A stretch of 64,000 nt of DNA from Dermacentor variabilis (lineage: Eukaryota; Arthropoda; Arachnida; Ixodida; Ixodidae), in the NCBI RefSeq assembly GCF_050947875.1, contig NW_027460291.1, positions 22,465,368 to 22,529,367 on the forward strand, given 5' to 3'. Made by a program: the position numbers and the translations under genes. Positions within the stretch are counted from its first letter, which is position 1. Every line of letters starts with the position of its first letter. Below are positions 20,110 to 30,660 of this stretch, piece after piece. The notes beneath the pieces are model-generated. The model did no database searches, was not told the origin of the DNA, and was given only the letters and a program-made list of their open reading frames with translations.

Positions 20110-20751
20110 CATGGAAGAAGGAAACTGAGGAGAGGCCCAACCCCCTCCGCGCGCTAGGAGAAAAGTGTGGAGCAAATGAAGTAGTAGGTTCTCCTCTTTT
20201 TTGCTCATTTTTTATTTCTTTGCAGTAGCGGCCACGCCTTCCGGGCCACAATGGCGGCTTTGTTTTGGTTCTGTGCGCTCACACGTGTTGCTCCGTACGT
20301 TTCGTACCGAGGCAAAGGTGCCGCGCGGCCAGGTTTGCGTTGGTCTCCGTGTTTTGTTGCACTGCGTTATCTGGACTGTGCTCTACCGGATGTTGCTGTG
20401 GCCAGGTGGGACAGGAGGAACTAAAGTTCGTGAAATGAACGCGCGTTCAACGCTGTACGCAATGTAGCGCGCCACGGCAACGGCTACGGACGAAGGAATA
20501 TCCGCGGGAAATGTTGCCCTCTTTCGCGGAATCATGCTAACGTGCTAACGATTGCTTAGTATTGCTGCGGAGCGCGCGTGTCCGAGCAGCACGGTTGCGC
20601 GCAGCGCGGCGTGGTTTCGCGAGAAATGTAAACAAGAGAGGAGAGCTGGCCCGATAGGCGGAGCAACACCATGAGCAACGCCAACTTCCGGCTTCACTTT
20701 AGCTTCACAAAGAGTGACGTCAGGGCCTCTCCTTAGTTTCCTTCCTCCGTG
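20110..20751. mobile_element. MITE with 8-bp target duplication (P- or hAT-like)
   Basis: Inverted ends of ~28 bases begin CATGGAAGAAGGAAAC at the left and mirror it at the right with three mismatches. The direct repeat ccttcaag lies directly outside (20102-20109 and 20752-20759). P and hAT transposons both make 8-bp duplications. It sits 126 bases upstream of the P-type transposase start, so it may belong to that family, but the P gene's own ends were not found. A 57-codon frame from 20251 (MAALFWFCALTRV) is unassigned. Confidence 0.75.
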
Positions 20752-20759
20752 CCTTCAAG

Positions 20760-22626
20760 AGTGGTCGACGGCAGCGCCACCGCTTCGAGTGCCGTGACAC
20801 GCGCCGCAAGGCGCGGCCCCCTCCGCTCGTTGCACTGAATTGCTTCTAGTTCACTGTAGTAATACTATAACTAGAGGGAAATCTGGCGCTGGGCGCTGCG
20901 ATCGTTCAACCCCGGCCGCTCAATGGCCGAGACGTTCATTTGAGGGATCGCCAGTCGTTGGTGCGCAGGCGCGAGAGAGAAAATCTGGGGCCGAATCTTA
21001 TAACGGTTCGGAATACGAACCGTCCGCTTCGCCGCTTACGTCATTAGATGTGCCACTCCCAAGCCGGCGGTGGAAGAAGGGGAGTACGCGACCAATATAT
21101 GAGAGGGTGCCACCTCTGAAGTGTACGTCATTATATGACGAGCTAATCGAGGAATTGCAGAATGTTTCTGCTTGCTAAATGAATGTAAAATATAAATTAA
21201 ATATTATACGCCAAGTTTTGAAATATAAACTTGTGGTGTCGGGCGTTTACGCAATGCAGAAGTAATTTACTAATGTCATTCTTTTTCATTCTCAGCTCAC
21301 AGGCGGTATTGTACGCGTAAATGAGTTGGCCACGGAGTTGGCAGAGCGCAGGGCTATGTCGTCTGCTACCAGGAGCTCGCACGATGCATGCAACAGGAAC
21401 GCACTACCAGCACTTCTCAAGTAGCTAGCACGACAAAACCGTGAACTGGTTCTTAGGGACACCTTTACTAGCCGACTATATCAATTTTCCTTCTTTTTTC
21501 GCCCTTCGTCATCGGCTCGGACATGACTCGCTCGCCGCCGCGCTGCCGCTATCCCTGCGATCTGCCCCACGGCGCGTCGCGTGATAGAAGCAGTGGAACT
21601 TAAATCGAACATTACGGTATACGGGCCCTGCATTGCCTGCGCGAAGTCAAATCGAAGAGTGTGGTGCTGACGGTGCGCGCTGTGCTGTGAAATTGAGAAA
21701 CAAAGTATGGCACTCCCGAACTAGAGAAAAAAGGGCAGCCAAATAAGAGAGCTCCACAATACCTTCCCGTCCTGACTGTATAGTTTTATCAGCCGAACGA
21801 AGGAAGCGCTGAACCAGCCTAGGTTGAACCCTTCTGACTGCTGAACGGCGATCTGCGAGCTATTCACACTGGCGATAGCACTGGGAATTCGATCTCACCA
21901 TGCAAATATCTCCTTGGCATTGAATTTGAAGCTGAAGTCACGGCAAAGCTGACCCAGCCCTTCAACCGGCCAACACAGTAATTGCGAGAGCAACTTTGTG
22001 GACAATGCCGGCAGCAGAGATCTAGGCAATTCCGATTAATGCTTCGCGTCCGACTGAGCTCTGGGAGCTGCAGGCCGGCGGCGATGAACCGCAGCGCGCA
22101 ATATCCCTTCCTCTGCGTGGAATGGCCACTCGTACGCTTGCACCCGAGTCTCCTCCATTTGATAGCGTAGCTTGCAAAAGGTCTACTTAGAAAGCCAGCA
22201 AGGGCGGTGCAACTCATTATCCGTCACTTCTTCGAAAACGTATCGCATTTCCAGCCGTGCTCGACACCGAAAGAGCAACGCCAAGCAGACGACGAAGGCA
22301 AATAATAGCCTCCGAAGCAACCAACGCACGCACGCGCGACGTCCGCGCGTCTCCGGGGGCGCGCGACCGGCGTGCGCGGCCAGTATCACAAGCCAACAGC
22401 CAAGCCACAGCAACGGAACCCAAAGCGGACTATCCCTTCTCCGGTTCCTACGACCGGTTCGCTTGAAGATGATTGACAGATGCGTGACGTGTTCGAAAAT
22501 TGCGATACCGCCCCGCTGCCTCTGACGACCTGTGACGTAATCAAAATTTTGGCCAATCAGGTGAGGCCAAAAGAACGGTTCCCAACCGAACCGTTTTCGG
22601 CCCCTGGGGGCTTTTTGCCCAGGTAC
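20760..22626. other. Non-coding stretch with a dispersed repeat and a large imperfect inverted repeat
   Basis: 20928-20995 repeats the element at 8938-9030. About 20988-21025 (ggggccgaatcttataacggttcgg region) is mirrored at about 22570-22608 (gaaccgttttcggcccc), suggesting a 1.6 kb element with inverted ends; no target duplication was resolved. 22183-22525 is GC-rich with short overlapping ORFs on both strands, none convincing. Confidence 0.35.
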
Positions 22627-25304
22627 CAGTGTTGCCAGGTTTGGCTATATATAGCCAAATTGGGCTACAGAAAAAAAATGTTGGCGTCGACTTGGGTGAG
22701 TTGGCTACGTGGCTACATTTGGGCCACTGAAAATCTGCGACTTGGCTTTGTTTAGGCTATGATTGGCACCTTAATCCACGCTCCAGAGGTGACTCTCATA
22801 GAGTAGAAACAAAACTTGAAGGCTATGTTTTAGCTGGCTGAGCCAGCAGCGTGGCTGTGCGTGTGTGCGCGAAATGTCCCCCCCCCCCCCCCTCCCTCAG
22901 TGCATCATTCTTTGAGCCGATGATTTTATCCTTGACGAACTTAACTTTACACCGCGCTTCACCGTGCTAACATTTACTCCAGCAATGTTGTCTCCTCTTC
23001 GTCTTATCCCGACACCCAATCACCGGGCAACGGGATGAGCCTGGGAGTGGAGGGTGTTTCACAGTGCACTGTACTAACATGGCTATGCTGAGAAACAGAG
23101 AGCAATATGGTTGTGCCATCGTGGCGCCGACATGAAGGAAGGGAAGCCTGGGTAAATGACACGCTCCAGTGTGTCCAAGGGGAAGGTGTCTGGTTGAAGT
23201 ATCGCGCTGGGCACAGCTTTCGACCTAGTCCGCGTTTCCCACGGTAAGCTTTTTACTGCCATTTTCCTTTGCGTGTGAAATGAACTTTAATGCGATAGGC
23301 GTTAAGGGCCCCGTGTCGCAGAAAATCCGGCGTCGACGCCGTTGCCGTGTGAAAAAATTATCCCGAACCACGTAGGCCCTTCGGCTGGCGCATATGCATT
23401 ACTGAAGTAACTGATTTTCTCAAAGTAAAACGCGGCAGAAAATTCGTAAAACACTACTTACACTCACTCTATAGACATGGTAGCGTCGAATTGTAATTTG
23501 ATTATACGACAAAACGTATGTTTGTTACGCGGAACCTCGAACACAAACCCCTTTTCTAGCTGCTGTTCGACATCTTAGTAGGGGGACGATGGTTTGGGCT
23601 AGTTGGTTTTCCATGAGACTGAGTGGTGCAGCGCGAATCAGGACATGGGACAAAGAAAAAAAACGAGGACAAGCGGTTACTGCCAAGTAGGAGTGGCGCG
23701 GCCCGCTCGGTTCCATGCAACACCATACAGATGGCACTCGCCTCCGCAGCATCGGCGGCGCCTGCCATGAGAGCGGAATGAAAAAAAAGAACCAGAAAGC
23801 TCGCCTTCATGCATATTGTTCGCCTCCAGCGTTTGCAGGTAAACATTATGATTGCATACACTGCAGTTGCCGGGAAGGGTGAGAAGCAGTCAGGGATCTT
23901 TGAATGCTATCACATTCCACTCTTAAATGTGAATATTAAAGTGCTCAGAGCCAAATTTAATGGACCTATTTTTTAATGCAATAGAAAGTTTGCTAGTCAG
24001 AGTGTGTAATCATGAAGTGGTAACTCGGTAAATGCCGTGGAACATTTTTTTATCAGAATTTTTTTTATCTGCAGTGAGGATGTAGTGTTTCACTGGCAGC
24101 TTGTTAGCAGCGGTGGTAGGTGAGCGCGATCGTAATTATACGCCGGCATTAGTGGGAGGCAGACGACAAGTGCGGCCGCAAGTGTGACAAAGTAGTTTGT
24201 CTAACAATTCGACGTTCCTGCGATTCGTGTTTTCCGAAGTCTTAGGTACTTTTGCGGTAATAGCTACGTGTTTCCATTGTTTCCTGCCCAACTGCTTTGG
24301 TATTTAAACAGTCAAAGCGAAACCAATCGGATTGAAAACGAAACGAGGATATTACGCGTGATACGCAGTTCAGCGTGTTGCCGTAGCCATGCGTGCGCTT
24401 TTGATTTCCGAAGCATAGAATAAAGCGCAAGTGTCTAATACTATAGCAACTGCAATTTTAAGCAATAATTATGTTGTACTAAATAACAGCCGACTTACTT
24501 ACAGTAATCGCATAGACTACATTAGAAGTAACAAGATTTCATTGCCAGGCCTCGCCACTTACTGGCCTTTGAGATATTCTTTGCCAATTTTAAGTTATAA
24601 TCCCTACTTCAATCCCGAACAGCGTGCCTGTTTCTATCGCCATAAATCATGATCAGTTCATTTCCATCAACGCCCCACAAGGCTTTCTGACTAGTTGCCC
24701 TCCAAGCGTTCTCCAAGTTTTTTGTTCGCACTGCTTCCATCCGACATCGAGAGAGACCACGAGGGAGATTATGGAGGTCTACTATATCAGGAAAAAAGGG
24801 TCGCGTTGTGTAAGCACGCCATCGTTAAATTTGCATGACAGTGAATTTGAATTTTTAAGCCGCCTCATAGTGTAACATTAGATTACATGGTTTTGGGTTT
24901 TTTGTCTGTGCACTGTTAATGACGCCATTGATGGGAGAGCACGTGGCTATGGGTTGTGCACATAAGTTTGTGTATGCCTTCGAATGAAGTTAGTTGTGAG
25001 ATCAGCGCTGTCCTGTGTGTTTGTGCCTTCTGTCTTCGTCATATTGCGCTGCCCCTACAATGTGTTTAGCTGTTGTAGATGTCAAGGGTCGACCGTCACG
25101 GCATCACGGACATTTTTTTACGACAAGTTGTACAAAAAGCAATTACCGCACTCGAATGCGAAAATGTATATACAGATAAAACTGAAAATAACAGTGGCTA
25201 TATTTGGCTACAAATTTGTTTTGCTCTTTTTTGTGTTTGGCTACATTTTGGCTACAGTTTCTCTAGCTTTGGGCTACTCCACGTTGTCCGACCTGGCAAT
25301 ACTG
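22627..25304. mobile_element. Second hAT-type DNA transposon, non-autonomous, 2.68 kb
   Basis: The left end CAGTGTTGCCAGGT is inverted at the right as ACCTGGCAATACTG with one mismatch. The 8-bp direct repeat ccaggtac lies outside both ends (22619-22626 and 25305-25312). Subterminal ttggctac and gggctac words are shared with the element at 390-4548, so the two are related. There is a C-run at about 22878-22893 and no transposase ORF. It carries repeat copy B at 23276-23938. Confidence 0.85.
23276..23938 (+). repeat. Interspersed repeat, copy B
   Basis: It starts with tttaatgcgataggcgttaaggg and ends with gaatgctatcacattccactctta. It matches 3244-3712 in inverse orientation. The words cggcaactgcag and aaacattatg occur in both interiors. 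It is probably a MITE family of its own. Confidence 0.5.
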
Positions 25305-25312
25305 CCAGGTAC

Positions 25313-27917
25313 TACGAAGGAAGTTTCTTAGCGCGTGTTGTAGGCGTGCCGGCATTGCGGAGCGCGGTACAATTTGCTCACGCTAGGACGCTGGCTGGCG
25401 GCGCGGTAAAATACCCATGCAACAGAAAGTCCCCGTTACAATATCGGCCCGACGTCTCTGGCCGACTGCATAACGGTTGGCCCGACCTCGGCGCCCGATG
25501 GAGGGCCGGTATCGGGGATCGACACTGGCCTCACGTCCGCTGACCATCGGCAAGTGACTTAGGCCCGACCACTGTAGCCGACATGACCGAGTGCACACTG
25601 CGTGCGGGCCGCGGCTACGGCCCAATATTTCGTAAGCACCGGTTTGCCGTTGGCCATCGGTCGGGTGCGGACGTTCTTTTATTATTATTTTTATATTAAA
25701 AAACACATCAGGTTTTTCTTTTTTTGCTGTGTGTTGCGTTTTCGGGTCAACGATATACAGTTTATTAGAGGCGTTTAACTCGCGCTGCCAATTAATATAC
25801 GCGATATACGCGTGATTCACATGTGAAACATAATTAAACGCCACTAATTATTATCTGTACTCGTTAGTATAAATACGTAACACGCAACAAAAGAAACACG
25901 TGTACGCAATGTTTTGTCTTTTTAGGTGTTTATTTTGCAATCATAAAATACATTAATTTTTTCGCGCAGCAGTGTTAACAATTTGCAAGTAGGCTTTGTT
26001 CCCTGAAATAGTATGATACAGCTAAAGGACGGAGCTGGTCTGCTGTGAGAGTTTCCCATACTGCCCGGGCGGCTCTCTTTCAGCCGTTCCCATGATCTTG
26101 GCTCTGAACGGTATAGCATCCGGCATTTCTCTTTCACCGTTGAGAGTGAAGCTTGAATAGTTACAGTGCTAATAAAAACTGAAACAAACGAACAAACAAA
26201 TAATATAGTAATGAATAACTTTGTGAACTATACAGATGATTTATAGTGGACTTTTTTCACAGTCGTGTGCAAGAAATCCGGATCCTGACACCGCCACACA
26301 CAAAATAATTATTTTTTCGTTGCACATGCATGTAATAAACATATACTGTGCACTTTCAGTGAAAATTAGTGCGTTCAACTTCTGCCACGTGATTCACGCT
26401 TTAGAGCCACCCAAGCAAACATGAGGACAGGAAGGATAGATTTACTGACTTGGCTCATAATATCATTGCAAAAAAAACATCCAGGCAACGCGATAAATGA
26501 ATACAACACATTGTTGCACAAACAAAATAGCACGCAGACTACCACGAGACAAATGTATATAAGGTATACATAACGTCGAGACCGCAGTGACAAAGTATTA
26601 CACGTAAACTACGAAAATACAACAGAAAAAATTGAGGAATAACTTACATATGGGCTGTCCGCAGGGTTTCACGTACGTGTCTTCTTGTCAGATGTTCTTT
26701 GATCTACTCTAGTCCACATGCGGAGAAGTGCCTCACACAATCCATTCTTACCTGCAATGCACCAGACGTATATCGTACAGTACTGGGTATTTACAGTTTT
26801 TTTTTCATTTGTGGGAAGGAGCGAAAGCAACTTCTAATTAATTATGACTTTTCCGCAATGACAACCAGACAAGCGTCTTACCTGATTTCTTCCCGAATGG
26901 TAATAGCAGTTCCGAGCGTAGCAGGTCATTCGCAGACTGTGCTTCAATTTAAGCAGTGTCGTTCCAGTGTTTCCTAGAGAAAAATTAAGAAAAATACAAG
27001 ACGAAAAAATAATATTAGAAATATATACATAAAAGTACGTCTCACAGTTGCCTGTCCCAACTCTCGAACGCTTGATCCGTTCTCATATAAAGCCTCTCTT
27101 CTTTTTCTTCCTGTCGGAAAAAAATAAACACGAAAAACAAGGAGTTTATCATACATTGCAAAACTATTTACGCAATACAAAGCGAGTTTTGTTCACTTGG
27201 AAAAGACGGTCATGCATTACACAACGTGAAATTAAAATGCCACTTACGAGTACGCATATCTTGAACGGCGAGATACGGCGGCTCCACTGCATGGAAAGGG
27301 CTTGCGGTGTTCTTGTACATGTCACTTTTGTGTAGTTTGCGTTTATATGCGCAGTCCATGGTAACAGAGATGTACCAAATAGTCTACCAAGAGACGCGGA
27401 ACGAGCTGGCATCCAGAGCTGGCATTTGGCGGCAACTCAAGCTACTGCCTGCGCCCCCGCGCAATTTGGCGGGAACTCGTCTGCGCCCCTGCGAGCAGGC
27501 GGCGTTGCGCCTGATGAAGCAAAAATAGACAGCAAAGAAAGTCCCGCTTCGATTTCTCGCCCCGTCGTCGCTGGTGGGAGCTGATGCTGACGGAGAGAAT
27601 CGCCCGTTCCTGCTTTCCAAGAACCTCTTTATTCCCTTCTGGGAGAGGGAGATGCGACCGCGCAAGACGACCGCGGTCCTCCACACTTTTCCTTTTTTTT
27701 AGGCGCCTCATGTGAGCGCGTCGCCGTTTCCTTTTGATGTGTGTGCTGTGCGCGTGCGTGCGTGCGTGTGTGTAATGAAAATCTGCATTCTATATTTTGC
27801 AGGGATTGGTAGCTGTAGCAAGCATGTGACGCCCCCTCGGGCATAATCTTGGTTCGCCCACCAGGTTCGGTGGCCTGCTAAGCTCGGCAGGCAACATTGG
27901 TCACCGCATCGCAATAA
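25313..27917. other. Stretch with no assigned gene
   Basis: 25400-25670 is GC-rich with many cggccgac/ggcccgac words. Similar words recur near 50320-50480, so a dispersed family may be present in both places. 26160-27350 is AT-rich, intron-like. 27400-27720 is purine/pyrimidine mixed with short ORFs on both strands. Nothing was recognised as coding. Confidence 0.35.
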
Positions 27918-27947
27918 AAACTGGTAGAAACTAAAGAAAGGAAAGGT

Positions 27948-30446
27948 ATGAGCAAATTGAATGACAGGCAGCTACAAGAAGTGGCCAAAAACATTGAAAG
28001 CATGGTATCCAAGCAACCGCAAAGGGCATGGACATTCGACGAGTTAACAGGTATTTTTAAACGAGAGCTAGAGAAGGGACAGATTAGGAAACTAGGAAGT
28101 AAGCAGGGAAAATATAAACCGAAAAGCTGGTGGGACCGAGAAGTTAAGGAGGCCATAGAGCAACGCAAAGATGCGTGCAGAAAACACAGAGCAGCGAAGA
28201 AAAGGGGAGCCACACCAGAAGAGGTGGAGACAAAATGGGAGGATTACCTTGCAATGAAAAGAGAAGCATTGGCATTAATTCAAGCCAAGACAGCTAAAGT
28301 TGGGGTACAGTGGAGGTTGAGATACGAAAAAAAAAAAGACAGAAATGCCTGCAAGAAATTTTGGGAACACATAAAGCAACAGAGTAAGAAGACAGAGGTG
28401 GTTCAGCACTCACTGGCCATCCCAGCAGGAACAAAGGTAGAGGGAGAGGAAGCTCAGGAATATATTAGGTTAACAATAGAGGCAGCATTTTCAGAGCCAG
28501 TGGGTAGCGAAATGGAGAACAATGACAACAGCAGGACAGAATTAGAGGAGGAGTACAGAAGGATGACAAGTAAGGAATGGGACAGAATTGAACACAAGGT
28601 TTCCGTGGGAACAGCGACAGGACCTGATGGCATACCTATGAAATTGATAAGCATATTAGGCCAGAAAAGTAAATTAAAATTACGACAACTTATTGAGCAA
28701 ATAGTAGTAGAGGGAGATGTTCCACAGGACTGGAAATCAAGCAGAATGATATTAGTTTACAAAGGTAAGGGAAGCAAGGACAACATTAAATCCTACAGGC
28801 CAATAACTATCACATCAGTCATATACAGAGTAGCAATGCAGATGGTGAAAAAGAGAATGGAGGAATGGGCAGAACGTGAAGAGATCTTGGGAGAACTGCA
28901 GAATGGATTTAGAAGGAACAGAAGGCTAGATGATAATTTATTTGTTATAACACAGAGCATAGAGATAGCGACAGCCAGGCAGAAACCGCTATGGATAGCT
29001 TTTTTAGACATTAGAGGAGCCTATGATAACGTAAACCGAGAAAAGTTATGGAGCCAGTTGAGGGAATATGGTCTAGATAGAAAGATGATTGAGTTCCTAC
29101 AACAAGTTTATACAGATAATGAGGTAGAGATAACATGGGAGGGGGAAACTACAAAGCCAGCTAAAATAAGAAGAGGTCTCAGGCAGGGCTGTCCATTGTC
29201 GCCTCTGCTCTTTATGATCTACATGAGCCAAATGGAAAAGAGACTAGAACAGAGCACAATAGGAACTGACATAAGCTATATGCTGGAAGGGCAGAAGGTA
29301 GCTCAAGTACTAGCCGGACTGATGTATGCAGATGATATTGTACTGCTTGCTGACACCCGAGTAGGGCTACAGGAACTAATGAGCATATGTGGAGAGGAGG
29401 GGGAAAAAGTGGGACTACAATTCAGTAGAGAGAAGTCTGGGATAATAGTATACAATGAAGAAAGGGGAGAACCATTGGAAATACAAAGCACTAAGATTGA
29501 TCATGTTGAAAAATACAAGTATTTGGTCATATGGCTAAACGAGGGCAAAGAGTACTTGGAAGAACAGGAAAAAAGTATGATCGAAAAAGTGAAAAGGAAC
29601 TCAGCTGTAATGAAACACAAGGCACTTTGGTACTATAATAGGTACGAGGTGGTTAGGGGCGTATGGAAAGGGGTTATGGTACCTGGCCTCAAATTCGGAA
29701 ATTCAGTACTGTGCATGAAATCGGAAGTTCAGGCATGCATGGAAACGAGACAGAGAAGTGTAGGCAGGTTGGCCTTAGGAGCACACGGGAACACCCCTAA
29801 TGAGGGAGTGCAGGGGGACATGGGATGGACGTCATTCGAAGGTAGAGAGGCGATAAGTAAACTAAAATTTGAACAGAGACTCCCAGCACTGGAGGAAAAA
29901 AGGTGGGCAGGAAAAGTGTACAAATATCTGTACATGAAAAGTTTGAACACAAAGTGGACACTCAGAACGAGAAAGCTGAGGAATAGATACCTACAGTCGA
30001 GGGAGGGGGTCCAACGTGGTTCTAGTGTGGGAAGGGAGTTGAAGGAGACGGAAAGAAAAATGTGGGAAGAAAGAATGCTCGGAAAGCCAGCGCTATCAAT
30101 GTATAGGTCACAAAAACAGGAGATTAAGAGAGAGCTCTTATTTGATAACTCGCGGGGCAGCTCACTATTATTCGAAGCTAGGACGAGGGTTTTGGGAACG
30201 AAAACATACAGGGCTAAATTTGAAGACGGGGACCTTCGGTGCTCAGCTTGCGGAGCCGAAATGGAGACCACTGAGCATATAGTGCTGAGATGCACAGACC
30301 TTCGCCCGACCCTGGCAGAGGGAGCAGTGGCAGATATGGAAGGGGCATTAGGTTTTCCCGGGGAACGAGGTCAAATAGACGAGAAAAGAGTGGCAGTAAC
30401 GAAGGGGAGACTAGAGGATTGGTGGAGGAAGTCAAGGGATAGATAA
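27948..30446 (+). CDS. LINE reverse transcriptase ORF (832 aa, open)
   Basis: The open frame starts in the linker that normally follows an endonuclease (KPKSWWDREVKEAI, residue ~60), so the ATG at 27948 may be internal to the original ORF2. Reverse transcriptase motifs follow in order: TGPDGIPM (~223), SYRPITITSVIYR (~282), NGFRRNRRLDDNLF, FLDIRGAYDNVNREKLW (~358, motif A Asp), RRGLRQGCPLSPLLF (~410), and YADDIVLLAD at residue 460 (29325-29336, catalytic Asp pair). A C-terminal knuckle CSACGAEMETTEHIVLRC lies near residue 765. No stop or frameshift interrupts it, so the copy is young or under constraint. Confidence 0.85.
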   Translation: MSKLNDRQLQEVAKNIESMVSKQPQRAWTFDELTGIFKRELEKGQIRKLGSKQGKYKPKSWWDREVKEAIEQRKDACRKHRAAKKRGATPEEVETKWEDYLAMKREALALIQAKTAKVGVQWRLRYEKKKDRNACKKFWEHIKQQSKKTEVVQHSLAIPAGTKVEGEEAQEYIRLTIEAAFSEPVGSEMENNDNSRTELEEEYRRMTSKEWDRIEHKVSVGTATGPDGIPMKLISILGQKSKLKLRQLIEQIVVEGDVPQDWKSSRMILVYKGKGSKDNIKSYRPITITSVIYRVAMQMVKKRMEEWAEREEILGELQNGFRRNRRLDDNLFVITQSIEIATARQKPLWIAFLDIRGAYDNVNREKLWSQLREYGLDRKMIEFLQQVYTDNEVEITWEGETTKPAKIRRGLRQGCPLSPLLFMIYMSQMEKRLEQSTIGTDISYMLEGQKVAQVLAGLMYADDIVLLADTRVGLQELMSICGEEGEKVGLQFSREKSGIIVYNEERGEPLEIQSTKIDHVEKYKYLVIWLNEGKEYLEEQEKSMIEKVKRNSAVMKHKALWYYNRYEVVRGVWKGVMVPGLKFGNSVLCMKSEVQACMETRQRSVGRLALGAHGNTPNEGVQGDMGWTSFEGREAISKLKFEQRLPALEEKRWAGKVYKYLYMKSLNTKWTLRTRKLRNRYLQSREGVQRGSSVGRELKETERKMWEERMLGKPALSMYRSQKQEIKRELLFDNSRGSSLLFEARTRVLGTKTYRAKFEDGDLRCSACGAEMETTEHIVLRCTDLRPTLAEGAVADMEGALGFPGERGQIDEKRVAVTKGRLEDWWRKSRDR

Positions 30447-30632
30447 TACCATAAACCGGGGAGATAATGGTTCCTCTACTGTTTTAGATAGTTATTTTGG
30501 GGGGAAGGAGGTGAGTGAAAACTAGGTTAAGGAAAAGAGGATATAAAGAAAGGGAAAAAATAATAATAAAATAGGAGGGGGAGCAAAAGGCTAGGTGGCG
30601 CCAGCCGCCGCCCGTTACAAAGGGTATAGCCG

Positions 30633-30660
30633 CCATCCATCCATCCATCCATCCATCCAT
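30633..30660 (+). repeat. (CCAT)7 LINE tail
   Basis: Seven perfect CCAT units end the LINE; the sequence aaacaccgacg outside is flanking DNA. Confidence 0.9.

Larger units (their letters stand above)
27930..30660 (+). mobile_element. LINE retrotransposon lacking the endonuclease, (CCAT)n tail
   Basis: The element holds one long reverse-transcriptase ORF, a ~190-base 3' UTR and a tail of seven CCAT units (30633-30660), the kind of short-repeat tail made by target-primed reverse transcription. No apurinic-type endonuclease precedes the reverse transcriptase, so the copy is presumably 5'-truncated. The 5' boundary near 27930 is estimated from where the coding sequence begins and no target duplication was found. 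The clade is unresolved. Confidence 0.75.

Noticed and set aside
20251..20424. 57-codon ORF starting MAALFWFCALTRV in the MITE
   Set aside because: A good start context but a short frame within a non-autonomous element and no recognisable domain.
22183..22525. CpG-rich promoter with overlapping ORFs
   Set aside because: High GC but no TATA, start exon or transcript evidence, and it lies in a candidate repeat; not strong enough to call.
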